DNA of 64,000 nt from the NCBI GenBank assembly GCA_963717955.1, contig CAVQXR010000001.1:1984001-2048000 (forward strand), read 5' to 3'. The DNA comes from CAVQXR01 sp963717955. Lineage in GTDB: Bacteria; Actinomycetota; Thermoleophilia; Gaiellales; Gaiellaceae. This document shows positions 19,812 through 28,232 of this stretch, in pieces. The first letter of the stretch is position 1; every line of letters starts with the position of its first letter. A program made the translations under genes and the position numbers. The notes beneath the pieces are model-generated. The model had not been told where the DNA came from and searched no databases. It saw only the letters and a program-made list of their open reading frames with translations.

Positions 19812-20255
19812 TCAGGCGCTGGCCCGCCGCTCGGCCTCGGCCTTGAGGTGCAGGAGGCCCGTCTCGAGGGATCGCTCGAGCGTCCTGCGCATCGACCCCC
19901 GCAGGAGTCGCACGACGGCACCGGCCCACGACTCCTCGCTGAGGGCGAGCGTCCCGCCGTCGACGGGCTCGAGACGCCAGACGTGCACCGCTTCGATCCC
20001 GAGCGTCCTGCCCGTCCAGCTGATCCCCCGGGGCCGGTCGATCTCCCTGACCGCCGAGGTAATCGTCCCTGGCCCGGTCTTCCATCGGAATTCGACCCCC
20101 TCGGCGAGGGTCCCGGGCGCGGAGACCGAGCGCACGTCGGGGTTCCACGACGGCCAGGCCCGGACGTCCACGAGGACGTCCCAAACCGTGTCCGGATCCG
20201 CGGCGATCTCGCGGCTCGCGCGCGCGCTCACAGGTGCGGTTCGGTCGATGTCCAC
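19812..20255 (-). CDS. SRPBCC (START/Bet v1-like) polyketide-cyclase/dehydrase family protein
   Basis: 147 residues. The pattern SREIAADPDTVWDVLVDV followed by WPSWNPDVRSV is the standard SRPBCC N-terminus, and the C-terminal helix RTLERSLETGLLHLKAEAE closes the hydrophobic pocket. The family binds lipids or small hydrophobic ligands, and a specific role cannot be read. It is a single gene on the minus strand downstream of the SDR at 20288. Confidence 0.82.
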   Translation of the reverse strand: MDIDRTAPVSARASREIAADPDTVWDVLVDVRAWPSWNPDVRSVSAPGTLAEGVEFRWKTGPGTITSAVREIDRPRGISWTGRTLGIEAVHVWRLEPVDGGTLALSEESWAGAVVRLLRGSMRRTLERSLETGLLHLKAEAERRASA

Positions 20256-20287
20256 GCCGGCAGACTAGACGTTCGAGTGGCTCCGGC

Positions 20288-21013
20288 TCACCCGCCCCAG
20301 ATCCCGCTCGTGAGCCCGCCGTCGACGACGAGCGCGGTGCCCGTCACCCAGGCGGCCTCGTCGGAGCAGAGATAGACGAACGCGTCCGCGACGTCGAGCG
20401 GACGCCCGAGCCGGCCGAGCGGATGCAATGCGGTCGCGCCCGCGCGCGCGGCGTCGGGGTCGTCCTGCTCGGCCAGGAACCGCTCGAGCAGCGGCGTCTC
20501 GACGAATCCCGGGCAGATGCAGTTGGCCCGGATCCCGTCCTTCGCGCCGTCGAGGGCGATGCACCTGGCAAGCATCACGGCCGCCGCCTTCGACGCGCAG
20601 TAGGCCGCCTGGTTCTGCGATCCCCAGAGCCCGACGACCGACGCGGTGATCGCGATCGAGCCCCCGCCTTCGCGAAGATGGGGCCAGGCCGCCCTGGTGC
20701 AGAGGTAGATCGACTTCAGGTTCGTCGCGAGCCCGTCGTCCCAGTCGGCCTCGTCCAGCTCGTGGAGCGTGCCGACGACGGGCCGGCCCGCGTTGAGCAC
20801 GACGGTGTCGAGGCCGCCGAGCCGATCCACCGCTGTCCCAACCGCTTCCGCGACGCTCCCGGCCGAGCGAACGTCGCACGCGACGTCGCCGCCGGCAAGG
20901 TCGGCGACGACGACCGCGGCTCCCTCCTCCCGGAACCGCCGCGCGACTTCCGCGCCGATCCCGGACGCTCCGCCCGTCACGAACGCTCGCTTCCCCTGGA
21001 GCCGAGCCCCCAT
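20288..21013 (-). CDS. Short-chain dehydrogenase/reductase (SDR), minus-strand paralogue
   Basis: 241 residues. Cofactor motif TGGASGIG (about 13-20), NAG in VVLNAGRP (about 75), catalytic Ser in ITASVVG (about 127), and YCASK (about 141-145). The C-terminus TGTALVVDGGLTSGIWGG is identical to that of the divergent neighbour at 21062. The shorter interval between the Rossmann motif and NAG reflects a reduced loop. It probably oxidises an alcohol with NAD(P). The two SDR genes diverge from a 48-bp gap. Confidence 0.9.
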   Translation of the reverse strand: MGARLQGKRAFVTGGASGIGAEVARRFREEGAAVVVADLAGGDVACDVRSAGSVAEAVGTAVDRLGGLDTVVLNAGRPVVGTLHELDEADWDDGLATNLKSIYLCTRAAWPHLREGGGSIAITASVVGLWGSQNQAAYCASKAAAVMLARCIALDGAKDGIRANCICPGFVETPLLERFLAEQDDPDAARAGATALHPLGRLGRPLDVADAFVYLCSDEAAWVTGTALVVDGGLTSGIWGG

Positions 21014-21061
21014 CGATCCCTCCCTCCCTGTCTTGGCGCCGGTGCGCGATTATTCACCGCC

Positions 21062-21838
21062 ATGACGACGAACGGACGACTCACAGGGAAGGTGGCGCTC
21101 GTGACGGGCGCCGGCTCGGGGATCGGCAAGCGCACGGCGATCCGCTTCGCGGAGGAGGGCGCGCTCGTCGTCGCCGCGGACATCCGCGCCGAGACGGCGG
21201 AGGCGACCGCAGCCGAGATCGGCGGCGAGGCGCTCGGTCTCGGCATCGACGTCACGTCGGCGTCGAGCATCGCCTCGGCGCTCGCCTCGCTCGTGGAGCA
21301 CTTCGGAGGCGTCGACGTGATCGTGAACAACGCCGGCGTGACCATTGTCGGCGCGGCCCACGAGCTCGATGAGGACGACTGGGACCGTGAGCTCGCGGCG
21401 AACCTGAAGTCGATCTACCTCGTCGCGAAGGCCGCCTGGCCGCACCTCGTGGCCCGCGGCGGCGGAGCGATCCTGAACACCGCGTCGATCGCCGGCATGT
21501 GGGCGATCCCGGCCGACGCCGCGTACTGCGCCTCGAAGGCCGGCGCGATCATGCTCACGAAGTGCATGGCCCTCGACGGTGCCGGGGCCCGCATCCGCGT
21601 GAACTGCGTCTGCCCCGGGTTCGTCGAGACACCCATGATCCAGGGGTATTTCGCCGACCAGCCCGACCCCGCGGCATCACGCGCCTTCGCGGTCGGTATC
21701 CACCCGCTCGGTCGACTCGGGGAACCGCAGGACATCGCGGACGCGTTCGTGTACCTCGCCTCCGACGAGGCCGGCTGGGTCACCGGCACGGCGCTCGTCG
21801 TCGACGGCGGGCTCACGAGCGGGATCTGGGGAGGTTGA
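21062..21838 (+). CDS. Short-chain dehydrogenase/reductase (SDR), plus-strand paralogue
   Basis: 258 residues from ATG 21062. Motifs: TGAGSGIGKR (about 14-23), NNAGVTIVG (about 88), catalytic S in NTASIAG (about 140) and YCASKAG (about 154). The last 18 residues equal those of the divergent SDR. A GATTAT box 8 nt before the ATG suggests a leaderless transcript. The acyl-CoA ligase that converges on it may belong to the same catabolic pathway, as in fatty or aromatic acid degradation. This is inference from proximity. Confidence 0.9.
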   Translation: MTTNGRLTGKVALVTGAGSGIGKRTAIRFAEEGALVVAADIRAETAEATAAEIGGEALGLGIDVTSASSIASALASLVEHFGGVDVIVNNAGVTIVGAAHELDEDDWDRELAANLKSIYLVAKAAWPHLVARGGGAILNTASIAGMWAIPADAAYCASKAGAIMLTKCMALDGAGARIRVNCVCPGFVETPMIQGYFADQPDPAASRAFAVGIHPLGRLGEPQDIADAFVYLASDEAGWVTGTALVVDGGLTSGIWGG

Positions 21839-21872
21839 GCAGGCCGCGCGGAGATGCTGGCCGCGGTGGGGG

Positions 21873-23447
21873 TCAGTTGACCCGCTTGTCGTACCCGCTC
21901 CACTCCTTGTCTCGCAGCACGTACTTCTGCACCTTGCCGGTGGAGGTCTTCGGCAGCGGGCCGAACTCGATCGCGTCCGGGCACTTGTAGTGGGCCAGGT
22001 GGCTCCGCGTGAACTCGATCAGCTCCGGCCCGGTGACGGTCGCGCCCTCCTTGAGCGTGACGAACGCTTTCGGTCGCTCGCCCCAGTGCTCGTGCGGAAT
22101 CGCCACGACTGCGCACTCGAGAACCGCCGGGTGAGCGACGACCACCTGCTCGACCTCGATGCTCGAGATGTTTTCGCCGCCGGAGATGATGATGTCCTTG
22201 CCGCGGTCGCGAAGCTCGATGTTGCCGTCCGGATGCCAGACGGCGAGGTCTTCCGAGTGGAACCAGCCGCCGTCGAACGCCTTGGCGGTCGCGACCTCGT
22301 CCTCGAAGTAGCCGGCCATCACCATGTTGCCGCGGAAGACGACCTCGCCCATCGTCTCGCCGTCGAGCGGAACGTCCTGCAGGTCGCCGTCGACGACGCG
22401 GACGAGGTCGGTCGACGGGAAGGCCTGCCCCTGCCGCGTCAGGAGTCGCGAGCGCTTCTCCACGGGGAGCGCTCGCCAGCTCTCCTGGTCGGGGCAGATC
22501 GTCGCCGGCCCGTACGTCTCGGTGAGCCCGTAGGTGTGCAGGAGACGGAAGTTCAGCTCCTCCATGCGCGCGAAGAGGGTCGGCGAGGGCGGCGCGGCCG
22601 CGACCATGACCGACACGGGGCGCTCGACGCGATGCGCGCTCGGATGGTTGATGATCATGAGCTGGATCGTCGGCGCGCCGCTGTAGTTCGTCACGCCCTC
22701 GGAGTCGATCAGCTCCCAGGCGACGCCGGGGTCGACCTTGCGAACGGTCACGTGCCGGCCCGCCACGGCCGTGACCCCCCACGTGAAGCACCAGCCGTTG
22801 CAGTGGAACATGGGCTGCAGCCAGAGGAAGACCGAATCCGGGGTGAGGGAGGCGACGACGGCCTCGTTGAGGGCGCTCAGGTACGCGCCGCGGTACGTGT
22901 ACAGGACGCCCTTCGGCCTCCCCGTGGTGCCCGACGTGTAGTTGACCGAGATCGGCTCCTCCTCGTCCTCGAGCCAGCTCTCCGGCTCCTCCGGCGCGGC
23001 CGAGGCGAGGAAGTCCTCGTAGGGATCGCCGGCGGCGCCCGTGTCATCGACCCGGACGACGGTGATCCCTGACAGGTCGATCGGCTCGACGAGCGACACG
23101 AGCTCGTGGTCGAGCAGCAGGAACGTCGAGCCGCTGTGCCGGATGATGTACTCGATCTCACCGCTCGAGAGCCGCGTGTTCACGCTGACCAGGATTCCGC
23201 CCGCGGCCGGGACGCCGAAGTGCGCCTCGAGCGCCGCGGGGCTGTTCGGCAGGAGGGTGGCGACACGGTCGTGCTTCCGAAGGCCGGCGGCCCGCAGCCC
23301 ATTCGCCAGCCTCCAGCACCGTTCGGCGATCTCCCGGTAGACGTAGCGCCGCTCGCCGTGGGCCACCCCGGTCTGCTCCGGGTACATGAACGCCGCACGC
23401 CGGAGAAAGTCGACCGGGTTGAGCTCCGTCCGAAACACCTTCGTCAT
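21873..23447 (-). CDS. AMP-dependent acyl-CoA synthetase/ligase (ANL superfamily)
   Basis: 524 residues. I use ATG 23447 because MTKVFRTELNPVDFLRRAA is the usual start of medium-chain/aromatic acyl-CoA ligases; the frame extends upstream without family signal. Motifs: phosphate loop YTSGTTGRPKGVL (about 170), adenine-binding YGLTETYGP (about 305), DRGKDIIISGGENIS (about 420) and catalytic Lys in PKTSTGKVQK (about 505). It activates a carboxylic acid to its CoA thioester through an acyl-adenylate. Chain specificity cannot be read. Confidence 0.9.
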   Translation of the reverse strand: MTKVFRTELNPVDFLRRAAFMYPEQTGVAHGERRYVYREIAERCWRLANGLRAAGLRKHDRVATLLPNSPAALEAHFGVPAAGGILVSVNTRLSSGEIEYIIRHSGSTFLLLDHELVSLVEPIDLSGITVVRVDDTGAAGDPYEDFLASAAPEEPESWLEDEEEPISVNYTSGTTGRPKGVLYTYRGAYLSALNEAVVASLTPDSVFLWLQPMFHCNGWCFTWGVTAVAGRHVTVRKVDPGVAWELIDSEGVTNYSGAPTIQLMIINHPSAHRVERPVSVMVAAAPPSPTLFARMEELNFRLLHTYGLTETYGPATICPDQESWRALPVEKRSRLLTRQGQAFPSTDLVRVVDGDLQDVPLDGETMGEVVFRGNMVMAGYFEDEVATAKAFDGGWFHSEDLAVWHPDGNIELRDRGKDIIISGGENISSIEVEQVVVAHPAVLECAVVAIPHEHWGERPKAFVTLKEGATVTGPELIEFTRSHLAHYKCPDAIEFGPLPKTSTGKVQKYVLRDKEWSGYDKRVN

Positions 23448-23509
23448 CCTGCGACCCCTTGCTCCATCGGTTGGCTGAGCGCCAATCTTCGCACGGTCCG
23501 CCAGCGCAC

Positions 23510-23534
23510 GCCCGCGACCGGCGAGGTCGCGGGC
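23510..23534 (-). terminator. GC-rich hairpin between lipoprotein and CoA-ligase genes
   Basis: GCCCGCGACC (23510-23519) pairs perfectly with GGTCGCGGGC (23525-23534) around a 5-nt loop. It lies 57 bp after the lipoprotein stop. No T-tract follows, so termination is only possible, not shown. Confidence 0.3.
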
Positions 23535-23591
23535 CCGCGCCCCGACCAGCCGGCCCGCCGGTGCTGACACGCCCCCCTCAGCCCGCGTGCG

Positions 23592-24395
23592 TCACGGGGC
23601 GCTCACGAAGCTGACGAGCTCCTCCCGGTCGCCCCCGCTCGAGACCGCGATCGCGAGGACGAGGCCCACTCCGGGCGCGTAGAACTTGTGCTCGACGAGA
23701 TCGGGGTCGAGCGGCGTCGTGTCCCTCGTCATGACGACCTGGTCGAAGGCCCCGTACGGCACCTGGGCACGCTCGCCGAGGCTGACGATCTCGCCCTGAT
23801 CCTCGGCCTCGCCCGCGTAGTGCTCCTGCCGGTAGACCATTCCGGCCTCGGGATCGGCGGGCATGATGATCCCCGCCTGGGCGCCGTCGACACCGGCCTC
23901 CCACGAGCCCTTCGTGCTCACCACCTCGCCGTTCTCGTACTCCTTCGTGTCCTCGCCGAGGTACCAGACATTGCCGGACCGGTCCTGCGCGTACCAGTCG
24001 TACGTGTCCTCGACGAGTGCGCCGTTCCTGGTCACGACGTCGTGTACCACGACGGCGTCGATGCCGAGGATGGTCTGCGTGCCGTCCGTCACGGTCACCT
24101 CGACCCGCTGCGGTCCCGCATCGGGGGTCTCCTCGACGTAGGTCCAGGTGCCACCCGGGGTGAGCGGCATGTAGGGGTTGTCGATCTGCGCCACGAAGTC
24201 ACCGGGGTCGAGCTCGACCGGCTCGGCGCCCCGGGGGAGCTCCGTGCTCCCGGCCGGGCCGGCGGTGGTCGCGGTCGACGCCTGGGGCTGAGCATTCGCG
24301 GCGGCACGGTCTGCGCGACCGCACCCGGCCGACAGGACGAGCGCGACCGCGACGCCCACCAGGAGCGCTGTGCCCACGATCAACCTGCGAGTCAT
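23592..24395 (-). CDS. Predicted secreted lipoprotein
   Basis: 267 residues from ATG 24395, chosen because AAGGAGG lies 7 nt upstream. The N-terminus has Arg-Arg, a hydrophobic run and the lipobox LSAGC (Cys near residue 25), so lipid anchoring to the membrane is expected. A Thr/Ala/Gly-rich linker follows. The mature domain contains NPYMPLTPGGTWTYVEETPD and YAPGVGLVLAIAVSSGGDREEL, a beta-rich module seen in many uncharacterised actinobacterial lipoproteins. It is divergent from the two-component system at 24546 and may be a sensed or regulated partner. Confidence 0.8.
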   Translation of the reverse strand: MTRRLIVGTALLVGVAVALVLSAGCGRADRAAANAQPQASTATTAGPAGSTELPRGAEPVELDPGDFVAQIDNPYMPLTPGGTWTYVEETPDAGPQRVEVTVTDGTQTILGIDAVVVHDVVTRNGALVEDTYDWYAQDRSGNVWYLGEDTKEYENGEVVSTKGSWEAGVDGAQAGIIMPADPEAGMVYRQEHYAGEAEDQGEIVSLGERAQVPYGAFDQVVMTRDTTPLDPDLVEHKFYAPGVGLVLAIAVSSGGDREELVSFVSAP

Positions 24396-24545
24396 GTGAA
24401 AGCCTCCTTCTCCTCGTCTGCAATGCACCGTGCTTCGACCGTAGGAGCCTCCGATGAGACGAAGGTGAGCGGAAGGTGAGCGCCACGCTCATCCGTCCGG
24501 ACGGGGCCTCCGGGCTCTCACGCGCCTCTCATCTCGTGGGCGACA

Positions 24546-25232
24546 ATGAGCCCTGTGCGGATCCTGGTCGTCGAGGACGAGCTGAAGATGGCGAACCTCC
24601 TGCGGCGCGGGCTCCTCGAGGAGGGCCACGCGGTGGACGTGGCGGGCACGGGTGACGACGCGCTCTGGATGGCCCGCGCGGTGGACTACGACGCGCTCGT
24701 GCTCGACGTCATGCTTCCCGGCCTCGACGGCTTCGAGGTGTGTCGCCTGCTACGCGAAGGGGGCGTCTGGACTCCCGTCCTCATGCTCACGGCCCGCGAC
24801 GCCGTCGAGGATCGGATCAGCGGGCTCGACGCCGGCGCGGACGACTACCTGCCGAAGCCCTTCTCATTCGCGGAGCTGTTCGCACGCCTCCGCGCCCTGG
24901 CGCGCCGCGGAGCTCCGGAGCGACCCGCGGTGATCGAGGTCGGCGATCTGCGGCTCGACCCAGCGACCAGGCAGGCGTGGCGCGGGGAGACCTCGATCCA
25001 GCTGTCTTCGAAGGAGTTCGCCCTGCTCGAGACGTTCATGCGCCGGCCCGGGCAGGTGCTCAGCCGCTATCAGCTGCTCGAGCACGCCTGGGACTACGGC
25101 TACGAGAGCCGCTCCAACGTCGTCGACGTCTACGTCCGCTACCTGCGCCAGAAGATCGACCGCCCGTTCGGCCGCCATTCGCTCGAGACGGTCCGCGGGG
25201 CCGGCTACCGTCTCCGGGCGGGCGCGCCGTGA
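24546..25232 (+). CDS. OmpR/PhoB-family response regulator
   Basis: 228 residues. The receiver domain (1-118) has acidic residues VEDE (about 9-12), phospho-acceptor Asp54 in LVLDVMLPG, Thr in MLTARD and Lys in YLPKPF. The winged-helix DNA-binding domain (about 130-225) contains SSKEFALLETFMRRPGQVLS and the RNVVDVYVRYLRQKI-type recognition region. Its stop overlaps the kinase start (GTGA), so the two are one operon. The 150-bp region upstream is shared with the divergent lipoprotein. Confidence 0.92.
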   Translation: MSPVRILVVEDELKMANLLRRGLLEEGHAVDVAGTGDDALWMARAVDYDALVLDVMLPGLDGFEVCRLLREGGVWTPVLMLTARDAVEDRISGLDAGADDYLPKPFSFAELFARLRALARRGAPERPAVIEVGDLRLDPATRQAWRGETSIQLSSKEFALLETFMRRPGQVLSRYQLLEHAWDYGYESRSNVVDVYVRYLRQKIDRPFGRHSLETVRGAGYRLRAGAP

Positions 25233-26611
25233 GGCGCCTGCCGGTCCGCATCCGGCTCACGCTTGCGTTCGCGCTCGCGATGGCCGTGGTGCTCGGTGCC
25301 GTCGGCGCCTTCCTCTACGTGCGTCTCGGCGACTCGTTGCGCGATCAGCTCGACACGAGCCTCGAGGTCCGGGCCGAGGCGCTCGGAGCCCTCCTGCAGG
25401 GCGGAGGCGACCTGAGCGGCGGGCTCGAGGTCTCGGCCGCCGACGAAGGCTTCACGCAGGTCGTCGGGGCCGACGGCGCCGTCATCGTCTCGTCGCCCTC
25501 GCTGGGCTCCGACCCGCTCGTCTCGGGAGAGACGGTGGCGCGCGCGGCGGGCGGGCCCATCTTCGTGCAGGAGGACGGCGTGCCGAGCCTCGGCGGTGAG
25601 GCGGTCCGGCTCCTGCTCACGCCCGTCGACTCCGAGGGCCGGAGCGTCGTGCTCGTCGTGGGCGCCTCTCTCGAGGCGATCGGCGATGCGCTCGAGGAGC
25701 TGCTCACCCAGCTGTTCATCGTCGGTCCGCTCGCGCTGCTCCTCACCTCGATCGCAGGCTACTTCCTGGCGGCGGCCGCGTTCCGTCCCGTCGAGGCCAT
25801 GCGCCGTCAGGCGGCCGAGATCTCGAGCGAGAGACCGGGGCCACGTCTGCCCCTCCCCGTGGCGCGTGACGAGATCTACCGCCTGGGCGAGACGCTGAAC
25901 GCGATGCTGGGCCGGCTCGAGGCCGGGCTCGCGCGCGAGCGTCGCTTTGTCGCCGATGCCAGCCACGAGCTCCGCACCCCGCTCGGCCTTCTGCAGGCGG
26001 AGCTCGAGCTCGCGCTGCGCCGCCCACGGACGAAGGAGGAGCTCGCGGAGGCGGTGCGCTCGGCCGCCGAGGACGCCGAGCGTCTCGCCCGTCTGGCGGA
26101 GGACATGTTGGTGCTCGCGCGCCTCGACGACGGCCGGCTTCCCCTGCGGCGCGCTCCGATCGCGGTCGACGAGCTGCTGGCGACCGTCGCCCGTCGCTTC
26201 GAGTCCCGCGCCGCGAGCGCAGGCCGGACCCTCGTCGTCGGCCGAGCGCCGGATCTGCTGCTCGTTGCAGACCGGCTCCGGCTCGAGCAGGCGGTCGGGA
26301 ACCTCGTCGACAACGCCCTCCGCCACGGCGCCGGCACCGTTTCGCTCGAGGTCGAATCATGGGACGACCGGGTCGAGCTTCGGGTCAGCGACGAGGGGCC
26401 CGGCTTCCCGCCCGGGTTCCTGCCGCACGCTTTCGACCGCTTCGCGCGGGGCGACGAGGCACGGGGCAGCGGAGCATCCGGGCTCGGCCTGGCCATCGTC
26501 GACGCGATCGTGCGCGCCCACGGAGGTGAGGCCCGCGCCGAGAACCTGACCCCGCGCGGGGCGGCCGTGACACTGGCGCTGCCCCACGGGGTCGACGCCC
26601 CGCCGGTCTGA
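25229..26611 (+). CDS. Membrane sensor histidine kinase
   Basis: 460 residues from a GTG overlapping the response-regulator stop. Transmembrane helices are at about 8-30 and 155-178, enclosing an extracytoplasmic sensor of about 125 residues. A HAMP-like segment and the HisKA box ADASHELRTPLG follow, with His246 as phospho-acceptor. The HATPase domain shows NLVDNALRHG (N box), DEGPGFPPG (G1) and GASGLGLAIVDAI (G2). It phosphorylates the adjacent regulator. The signal is unknown, but the divergent lipoprotein is a candidate input or target. Confidence 0.92.
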   Translation: MRRLPVRIRLTLAFALAMAVVLGAVGAFLYVRLGDSLRDQLDTSLEVRAEALGALLQGGGDLSGGLEVSAADEGFTQVVGADGAVIVSSPSLGSDPLVSGETVARAAGGPIFVQEDGVPSLGGEAVRLLLTPVDSEGRSVVLVVGASLEAIGDALEELLTQLFIVGPLALLLTSIAGYFLAAAAFRPVEAMRRQAAEISSERPGPRLPLPVARDEIYRLGETLNAMLGRLEAGLARERRFVADASHELRTPLGLLQAELELALRRPRTKEELAEAVRSAAEDAERLARLAEDMLVLARLDDGRLPLRRAPIAVDELLATVARRFESRAASAGRTLVVGRAPDLLLVADRLRLEQAVGNLVDNALRHGAGTVSLEVESWDDRVELRVSDEGPGFPPGFLPHAFDRFARGDEARGSGASGLGLAIVDAIVRAHGGEARAENLTPRGAAVTLALPHGVDAPPV

Positions 26612-26657
26612 GCGCCGGATCGTTCGGCCCGATTCGCGCCGGCGCACCGTGCGCAGT

Positions 26658-26681
26658 CGGCTCGAGACGTTTGTCGAGCCG
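26658..26681. terminator. Hairpin between convergent genes
   Basis: CGGCTCGA (26658-26665) pairs with TCGAGCCG (26674-26681) around an 8-nt loop, in the 84-bp gap between the kinase stop and the VOC stop. Position fits a bidirectional terminator. No strong T-tract. Confidence 0.4.
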
Positions 26682-26695
26682 GGGTTGCAGCCTGC

Positions 26696-27136
26696 TCAGC
26701 CGCGTGGTGCGTAGCGATGATGGAGGTCGAGCACGTTGCCGTCGGGGTCCTCGAAGAGGGCCTGGTGGCAGACGCCCGAGTCGATCGTATCGCCCTTGAA
26801 GACGACGCCGCGCGACTCCAGCTCCGCCCGGGCCGCCTCGACGTTCTCGACGTGCAACGCGATCGGGACTCGGTGCGGCTCGAACTCGATTCCGAGCGCC
26901 TCGCTGGCCATCAGCGCGATCGTGACCGTGCCGGTCTCGTACTCGGCACCGACGGGATCCTGGCCCGGCCGCTGCCAGAGGCTCGAGCGCGGAAGCCCGA
27001 GCACTCCTTCGTAGAAGTCCATCGCGGCTGCCAGGTCCCGGGTCGGGACGGACACGAAATCGACTCCGGTGACCAGCTCCACGCGCTTCACGGTAGCACC
27101 GCTCTCACTGCCGTCAGTGCCGTCGCCGACGATCAA
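26696..27136 (-). CDS. VOC/glyoxalase-family protein
   Basis: 146 residues. A single VOC module pattern VDFVSVPTRDLAAAMDFYEGVLGLP, then ALFEDPDGNVLDLHHRY at the end. That is the usual bleomycin-resistance/glyoxalase-like fold, probably working as a dimer. Its ATG overlaps the SRPBCC stop (ATGA), making it the third gene of the ArsR-SRPBCC-VOC operon. The ligand is unknown. Confidence 0.85.
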   Translation of the reverse strand: MIVGDGTDGSESGATVKRVELVTGVDFVSVPTRDLAAAMDFYEGVLGLPRSSLWQRPGQDPVGAEYETGTVTIALMASEALGIEFEPHRVPIALHVENVEAARAELESRGVVFKGDTIDSGVCHQALFEDPDGNVLDLHHRYAPRG

Positions 27137-27627
27137 CCGAGGGCGATCGCGGCCCGCTCGAGGAGGTCCAGGGCGTCCTGCAGACCGGCCTCCATACCGG
27201 AGTCGACGATCATGTCGCGCACTTCGTTGCTCGGCGCCTGGACGAGCACCGTGAGCGTCGTCCGCCCACCTTGCTCGCCGAGGGTCAGCGTGTTCAGGGT
27301 TCCTCCCTCGTCGCCACCAGGGGCGCCCTCGTACACCTCGGTCGAGACGATCCGTTCGCCCGGCACGATCTCGCGGTACTCGCCGTGGAAGCCGACCTCG
27401 AGCCCGCCGGCGGCGATCATCACGTAGCGCCAGCTACCGCCGACCCGGAGATCGATCTCGCAGACGGTCATCTCGCCGCGGTTGGCGTGCCACCAGCGCC
27501 TGACGAGCTCGGGTGTCGTCCACGCCTTGTAGACGAGGGCCCTGGGGGCATCGAACGTCCGCGTGATCAGGATCTGCTCGTCCGTCGGAAGCGTCACCAC
27601 CGCCGTTCCGCTACTTGGCACTGCCAT
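27133..27627 (-). CDS. SRPBCC protein of the AHSA1/activator of Hsp90 ATPase-like family
   Basis: 164 residues from ATG 27627. The hallmark ITRTFDAPRALVYKAWTTPE (about 19-38) and RRWWHANRGEMTVCEIDLR place it with AHSA1-like proteins that are commonly encoded next to ArsR regulators. It overlaps the ArsR gene by 17 bp and is coupled to the VOC gene. The expected role is binding or conversion of a small hydrophobic ligand. Confidence 0.87.
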   Translation of the reverse strand: MAVPSSGTAVVTLPTDEQILITRTFDAPRALVYKAWTTPELVRRWWHANRGEMTVCEIDLRVGGSWRYVMIAAGGLEVGFHGEYREIVPGERIVSTEVYEGAPGGDEGGTLNTLTLGEQGGRTTLTVLVQAPSNEVRDMIVDSGMEAGLQDALDLLERAAIALG

Positions 27628-27964
27628 CGCTTTCCTCCTTGTCCTTGAGCTCCTCGAGCAGCACGTCGAGGCAGTCGAAGCGCTCCTCCCACGTGCCGGC
27701 GTAGCCTGCGACCCAGTCGTGGACGGGCTTGAGGGCGCGGCCGTTGACCCGGTAGAGCCGACGGCGGCCGTCCACGCGCACGTCCACGGCCCCGACCTCG
27801 CGCAGCACCCGCAGGTGCTTCGACACCTGCGGCTGTGCCATCCCCAGTCGACCGACGAGCTCGTTGACCGGGCGCTCGCCGGTGACCAGCACGTCGAGGA
27901 TCTGCCGCCGCCGTGGCTCCGCAACCGCGTTGAACACGTCTGCAGTCGTCGCCGCTCTCGCCAT
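27611..27964 (-). CDS. ArsR-family transcriptional regulator
   Basis: 117 residues from ATG 27964. An upstream ATG at 27973 lies inside the -10 box, so I prefer the second. Winged-helix motif: FNAVAEPRRRQILDVLVTG, VNELVGRLGMAQPQVSKHLRVLREVGAVDVR, then the wing GRRRLYRVNG. No metal-binding CxC is present, so it belongs to the metal-free ArsR type linked to AHSA1 proteins. It probably represses its own operon through the promoter at 27972-27999. Confidence 0.88.
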   Translation of the reverse strand: MARAATTADVFNAVAEPRRRQILDVLVTGERPVNELVGRLGMAQPQVSKHLRVLREVGAVDVRVDGRRRLYRVNGRALKPVHDWVAGYAGTWEERFDCLDVLLEELKDKEESDGSAK

Positions 27965-27971
27965 CCAGGAC

Positions 27972-27999
27972 ATTATATGCTTATACAGGAATATGTCAA
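27972..27999 (-). promoter_or_regulatory. Perfect consensus sigma-70 promoter, leaderless arsR transcript, probable ArsR operator
   Basis: TTGACA (27994-27999) and TATAAT (27972-27977) are separated by 16 nt. The -10 box ends 7 nt before ATG 27964, so transcription would begin at or beside the A of the start codon. The AT-rich spacer holds an imperfect dyad (ATAT at both ends with a central TATA), a reasonable site for a dimeric ArsR repressor. Confidence 0.75.
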
Positions 28000-28059
28000 G
28001 CCCGGAGCTCCCCCTCGCGACCGCCCGACGGACCCTAAGACGTCCGCGGACGCCGCCCC

Positions 28060-28194
28060 GTGGCGGTCGATCAGGTTCTCGCCGAGAGCTCGGTTCTCGA
28101 GTACCGGTTCGGGGAGGCGGTCAGCCTGACCGAGCCGGACTTCGAGCGACTCTTGGCGGTGTCCTTCTCGGAGCTCGAGCGCACGTTCGTCTGA
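28060..28194 (+). CDS. Possible small protein or gene-end fragment, 44 residues
   Basis: Reads from GTG 28060 as VAVDQVLAESSVLEYRFGE and ends with ERLLAVSFSELERTFV. An in-frame stop lies at 28036-28038. GC-rich third positions and the acidic-hydrophobic pattern look like true coding sequence, similar in style to the C-terminus of a larger protein. No ribosome-binding site is obvious. It may be a remnant cut off when the neighbouring ArsR operon arrived. Confidence 0.35.
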   Translation: MAVDQVLAESSVLEYRFGEAVSLTEPDFERLLAVSFSELERTFV

Positions 28195-28232
28195 CGCGGA
28201 CTCACCGGGTAGCTCGACGCAGGCACGCGGGT

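Noticed and set aside
20234..21061. N-terminal extension of the plus-strand SDR
   Set aside because: It is antisense to the divergent SDR and lacks SDR features; the Rossmann motif begins right after ATG 21062.
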